Assembly: GCA_028726465.1 (NCBI GenBank)
Contig: JAQYQB010000011.1
Coordinates: forward strand, 1 to 61,046
DNA: 61,046 nt
Reading direction: 5' to 3'
Source: Mycobacteriaceae bacterium
GTDB lineage: Bacteria > Actinomycetota > Actinomycetes > Mycobacteriales > Mycobacteriaceae
The notes under the pieces: generated by a model
What the model saw: only the letters and a program-made list of their open reading frames with translations
Database searches by the model: none
Told to the model about the DNA's origin: nothing
Shown here: piece after piece, positions 59,396-61,046 of the stretch
Position numbering within the stretch: the stretch's first letter is position 1
Layout: each line of letters starts with the position of its first letter
Made by a program: the position numbers and the translations under genes

Positions 59396-60545
59396 TGCCC
59401 TTGCCTGTGTATGGGGGAATGAAGCAATAGTGAAAAAGTTTCGGCAAACACACTCCCGAGCAGGGCGCTTCGTAAGCTCGATAAAGCCCGTAATTCGAAG
59501 GAAGCAGGCTCGATTACGGCCCAGATCCTTACCAGGCCGGGGATCTGCGAAGCAACTCTGAACCGGTGGCAAGCAACGAATGAGGCGATGACCAAGAGTG
59601 AGGCTAGAGAACTCTAGCGACTTCGTGACGAGAACATCCGTCTAAAGCGTCTGTTGGGGCAGGCTGAGCTGGATAAAGCGGCTTTAAAGGAGTTGGCTGA
59701 GACAGCCTTCTCAGCCCAGCTCGCCGCCATGATGCCGTTTCACACTTGGTGGAGCTGGGTTATTCCCACAGGCTTGCCCGCCGGATTGTCGGGCTTTCCC
59801 GCAGCACCTAACGGCCTGCCAGAGTCCGCGAGAGTCAGCCAGATAAGTACACCTCCTTCGCAGGCGTTCATACACGCCTTCGCCAAAGAACACCGCCGGT
59901 GGGGACACCGGCAATCCGGGATCAAAGCTCAAGCGTAAGGGTACGGGGTATGCCGGGGAACCGTCCGCTGGATCTGACGTGAGGAGGCTCGGCGGGGAGC
60001 TGGCCAGAAAGAAACACGACACGCCTCGATGGTTACAGCCTGCGGGATGTTACCACTGGCCGGTACCCGAACGATACACGGACGCTGGATTTACAATGCG
60101 ATTCCACCTAGCACGACACGACGATCAAGAGACGATCCAGATCTGCACCATTATCGATGAACACACCCGCGAACACGTCGCCTTCACAGTCGACCAGAAC
60201 TTCGATACGGATTCGATGGTAAAACTACTTGACCCAGCTCCAATCGAACATGACGAGCGCCCAAAGGTGATCTGGATGGATAACGGACCAGAATCCACCA
60301 GCCCACGCCCCAAAACCTGGGCTAGTGAGGATAAGACAATCCACGCGTTCATCCCCGCCAGGCCAGCTGTGGCATAACCGATTCGTTGAGTCGTTTCATC
60401 ACCGTATCCGAAACGAGCTGCTAGAGGACAACAGCATCGACAACCTTGATCACGCCCGCATGCTCGTGCCCCTGTGGCCACGGCACTATTAATGACGTCC
60501 ACCCGCACTCTTGACTGGATTACCTCAGTCCACGGAGATATGAGG
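59396..60545 (+). mobile_element. decayed IS3-family insertion sequence
   Basis: Pieces of both IS3 transposase frames are readable on the plus strand. For orfA: ARNSKEAGSITAQILTRPG, CEATLNRWQATNEAMTKSEAREL, a stop, then RLKRLLGQAELDKAALKELAE (about 59476-59700). For orfB: VSHLVELGYSHRLARRIVGLSRS, KEHRRWGH, then IIDEHTREHVAFTVDQ, WMDNGPE and, shifted again, FVESFHHRIRNELLEDNSID (up to about 60480). The last pieces are the DDE catalytic blocks. At least four frameshifts or stops break it, so it is inactive. Exact ends and terminal repeats are not evident. Confidence 0.82.
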
Positions 60546-60917
60546 AAAAATGGAAACAAGACAGCACGGCTAACGCTTAAACGAAGAGGACCTAATTCTT
60601 AAGAAGTCCGATAAGACGCTGGCCACATGGTCGAACCCTCTGAGCCAAAGGGGCGTTCAACGCGGCCTTCGAGCGCGCCTACCTGTCCACGTGGCTGACC
60701 CGGCGCCACCCCATTCGATGGCTGTGCGGAGGTTTTTCGATCCTACTCAGTGGCATTGCCCCATGGTCTGGTCCGCCCCTCGGTTTGCCCATGAGCCTCG
60801 ATCGAGTCGCTATCGCGCTAGACCTCGACGTGCGAAAAGCTCGGTAGGTTAGAAGCTTATCCGCTAATTCTGCACCCCGGCCGAAACCAGCTTCTGTAAC
60901 CAAGGTGAGGTTACCCT

Positions 60918-61046
60918 CGTTTAGTGGACACCCTATTTGTGCGGATCTTGTGTCCGTAGGAGAGGATGTTCATTGTGAGTCAACAGCGCAAGAAATACAC
61001 GCCGGAGTACCGGTGTGAAGCCGCGAACCTGGTAATCGAGTCGCAG
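60918..61046 (+). mobile_element. left end of a second IS3-family element (runs off the window)
   Basis: The transposase frame at 60975 begins with a start codon after AGGAGAGG. Upstream, from TAGTGGACACC at about 60922, a likely terminal region includes GGACAC and GTGTCC as inverted words. The element continues beyond 61046. The stretch 60546-60917 between the two elements has no gene I can support. Confidence 0.6.
60975..61046 (+). CDS. IS3-family transposase OrfA, N-terminal fragment
   Basis: Only the first 24 codons are in the window: VSQQRKKYTPEYRCEAANLV and four more. The pattern KKYTPEYRxEAxxLV is the start of IS3-family OrfA helix-turn-helix proteins. The start is GTG with AGGAGAGG about 10 nt upstream. 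Whether the transposase is intact cannot be judged here. Confidence 0.75.
   Translation, partial: MSQQRKKYTPEYRCEAANLVIESQ

Noticed and set aside
60640..60846. Plus-strand frame reading GAFNAAFERAYLSTWL
   Set aside because: It has no start codon or ribosome binding site, a stop just upstream and no recognised family; it could be debris, but that cannot be supported.

Overview
The window is high-GC chromosomal DNA of a Corynebacterium. The basis is gene order and protein character: a menaquinone cluster, a cytochrome c assembly cluster, a complete tetrapyrrole set (hemA, C, D, B, E, Y, L), senX3-regX3, gpmA, mshA (mycothiol), a DtxR-type iron box before heme oxygenase, and many leaderless start codons with a TANNNT -10 element 6-8 nt upstream. 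I cannot name the species.

Layout. 1-290: one CRISPR repeat closely resembling the type II-C repeat of C. diphtheriae, with the rest of the array outside the window, then the menB promoter. 290-6.2 kb: menB, a 3-hydroxyacyl-CoA dehydrogenase, a DoxX protein, menE, a DUF418 membrane protein and an aldo/keto reductase lacking its usual catalytic tyrosine. 6.2-10.4 kb: mntR divergent from a four-gene metal ABC importer. 10.4-12.1 kb: an AlbA_2/ATPase-like regulator gene bracketed by two near-identical hairpin arrays of 12-nt units. 12.2-15.1 kb: menA, an AEC transporter and small genes. 15.2-19.4 kb (minus): resA-ccdA-resB-ccsB for cytochrome c maturation, followed by a phosphatase and hemL. 21.6-23.3 kb: a lipoprotein, a guanidinium exporter under a guanidine-III riboswitch, and two small membrane proteins. 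24.4-33.7 kb (minus): hemA-hemC, hemD, hemB, two coupled membrane proteins, hemE-hemY. 33.8-39.4 kb: a glutaredoxin-like protein, a HAD hydrolase, a 33-aa ribosomal protein, a BldC-like regulator, proC, a membrane protein and ppx. 39.4-48.3 kb: a cysteine-rich protein, regX3-senX3, gpmA, mshA and two tandem fadD paralogues. 48.3-52.5 kb: a palindrome-rich element, hmuO, a frameshifted PH-domain gene and a uvrA-like ABC protein. 52.5-61.0 kb is accessory: remains of an old type I methylase, an intact type I restriction operon (XRE-hsdR-hsdM-hsdS) with lower GC, a decayed IS3 element and the first codons of another IS3-family element at the right edge.

How the genes work together. The men genes supply menaquinone for respiration; the hem genes make heme; ccsB/resB/ccdA/resA attach it to cytochrome c; hmuO breaks heme down when iron is short. 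MntR with the mnt importer and the DtxR box on hmuO link the region to metal supply. The last 8.5 kb looks like a defence and mobile-element turnover site.

Best leads: the hairpin-bracketed AlbA_2 cassette, the guanidine-III riboswitch on the gdx/sugE gene, the CRISPR repeat at the left edge, a 32-codon membrane protein with a good ribosome binding site, and the set of about 16 leaderless promoters. Start codons were refined using these leaderless -10 elements or ribosome binding sites and may differ from automatic annotation.
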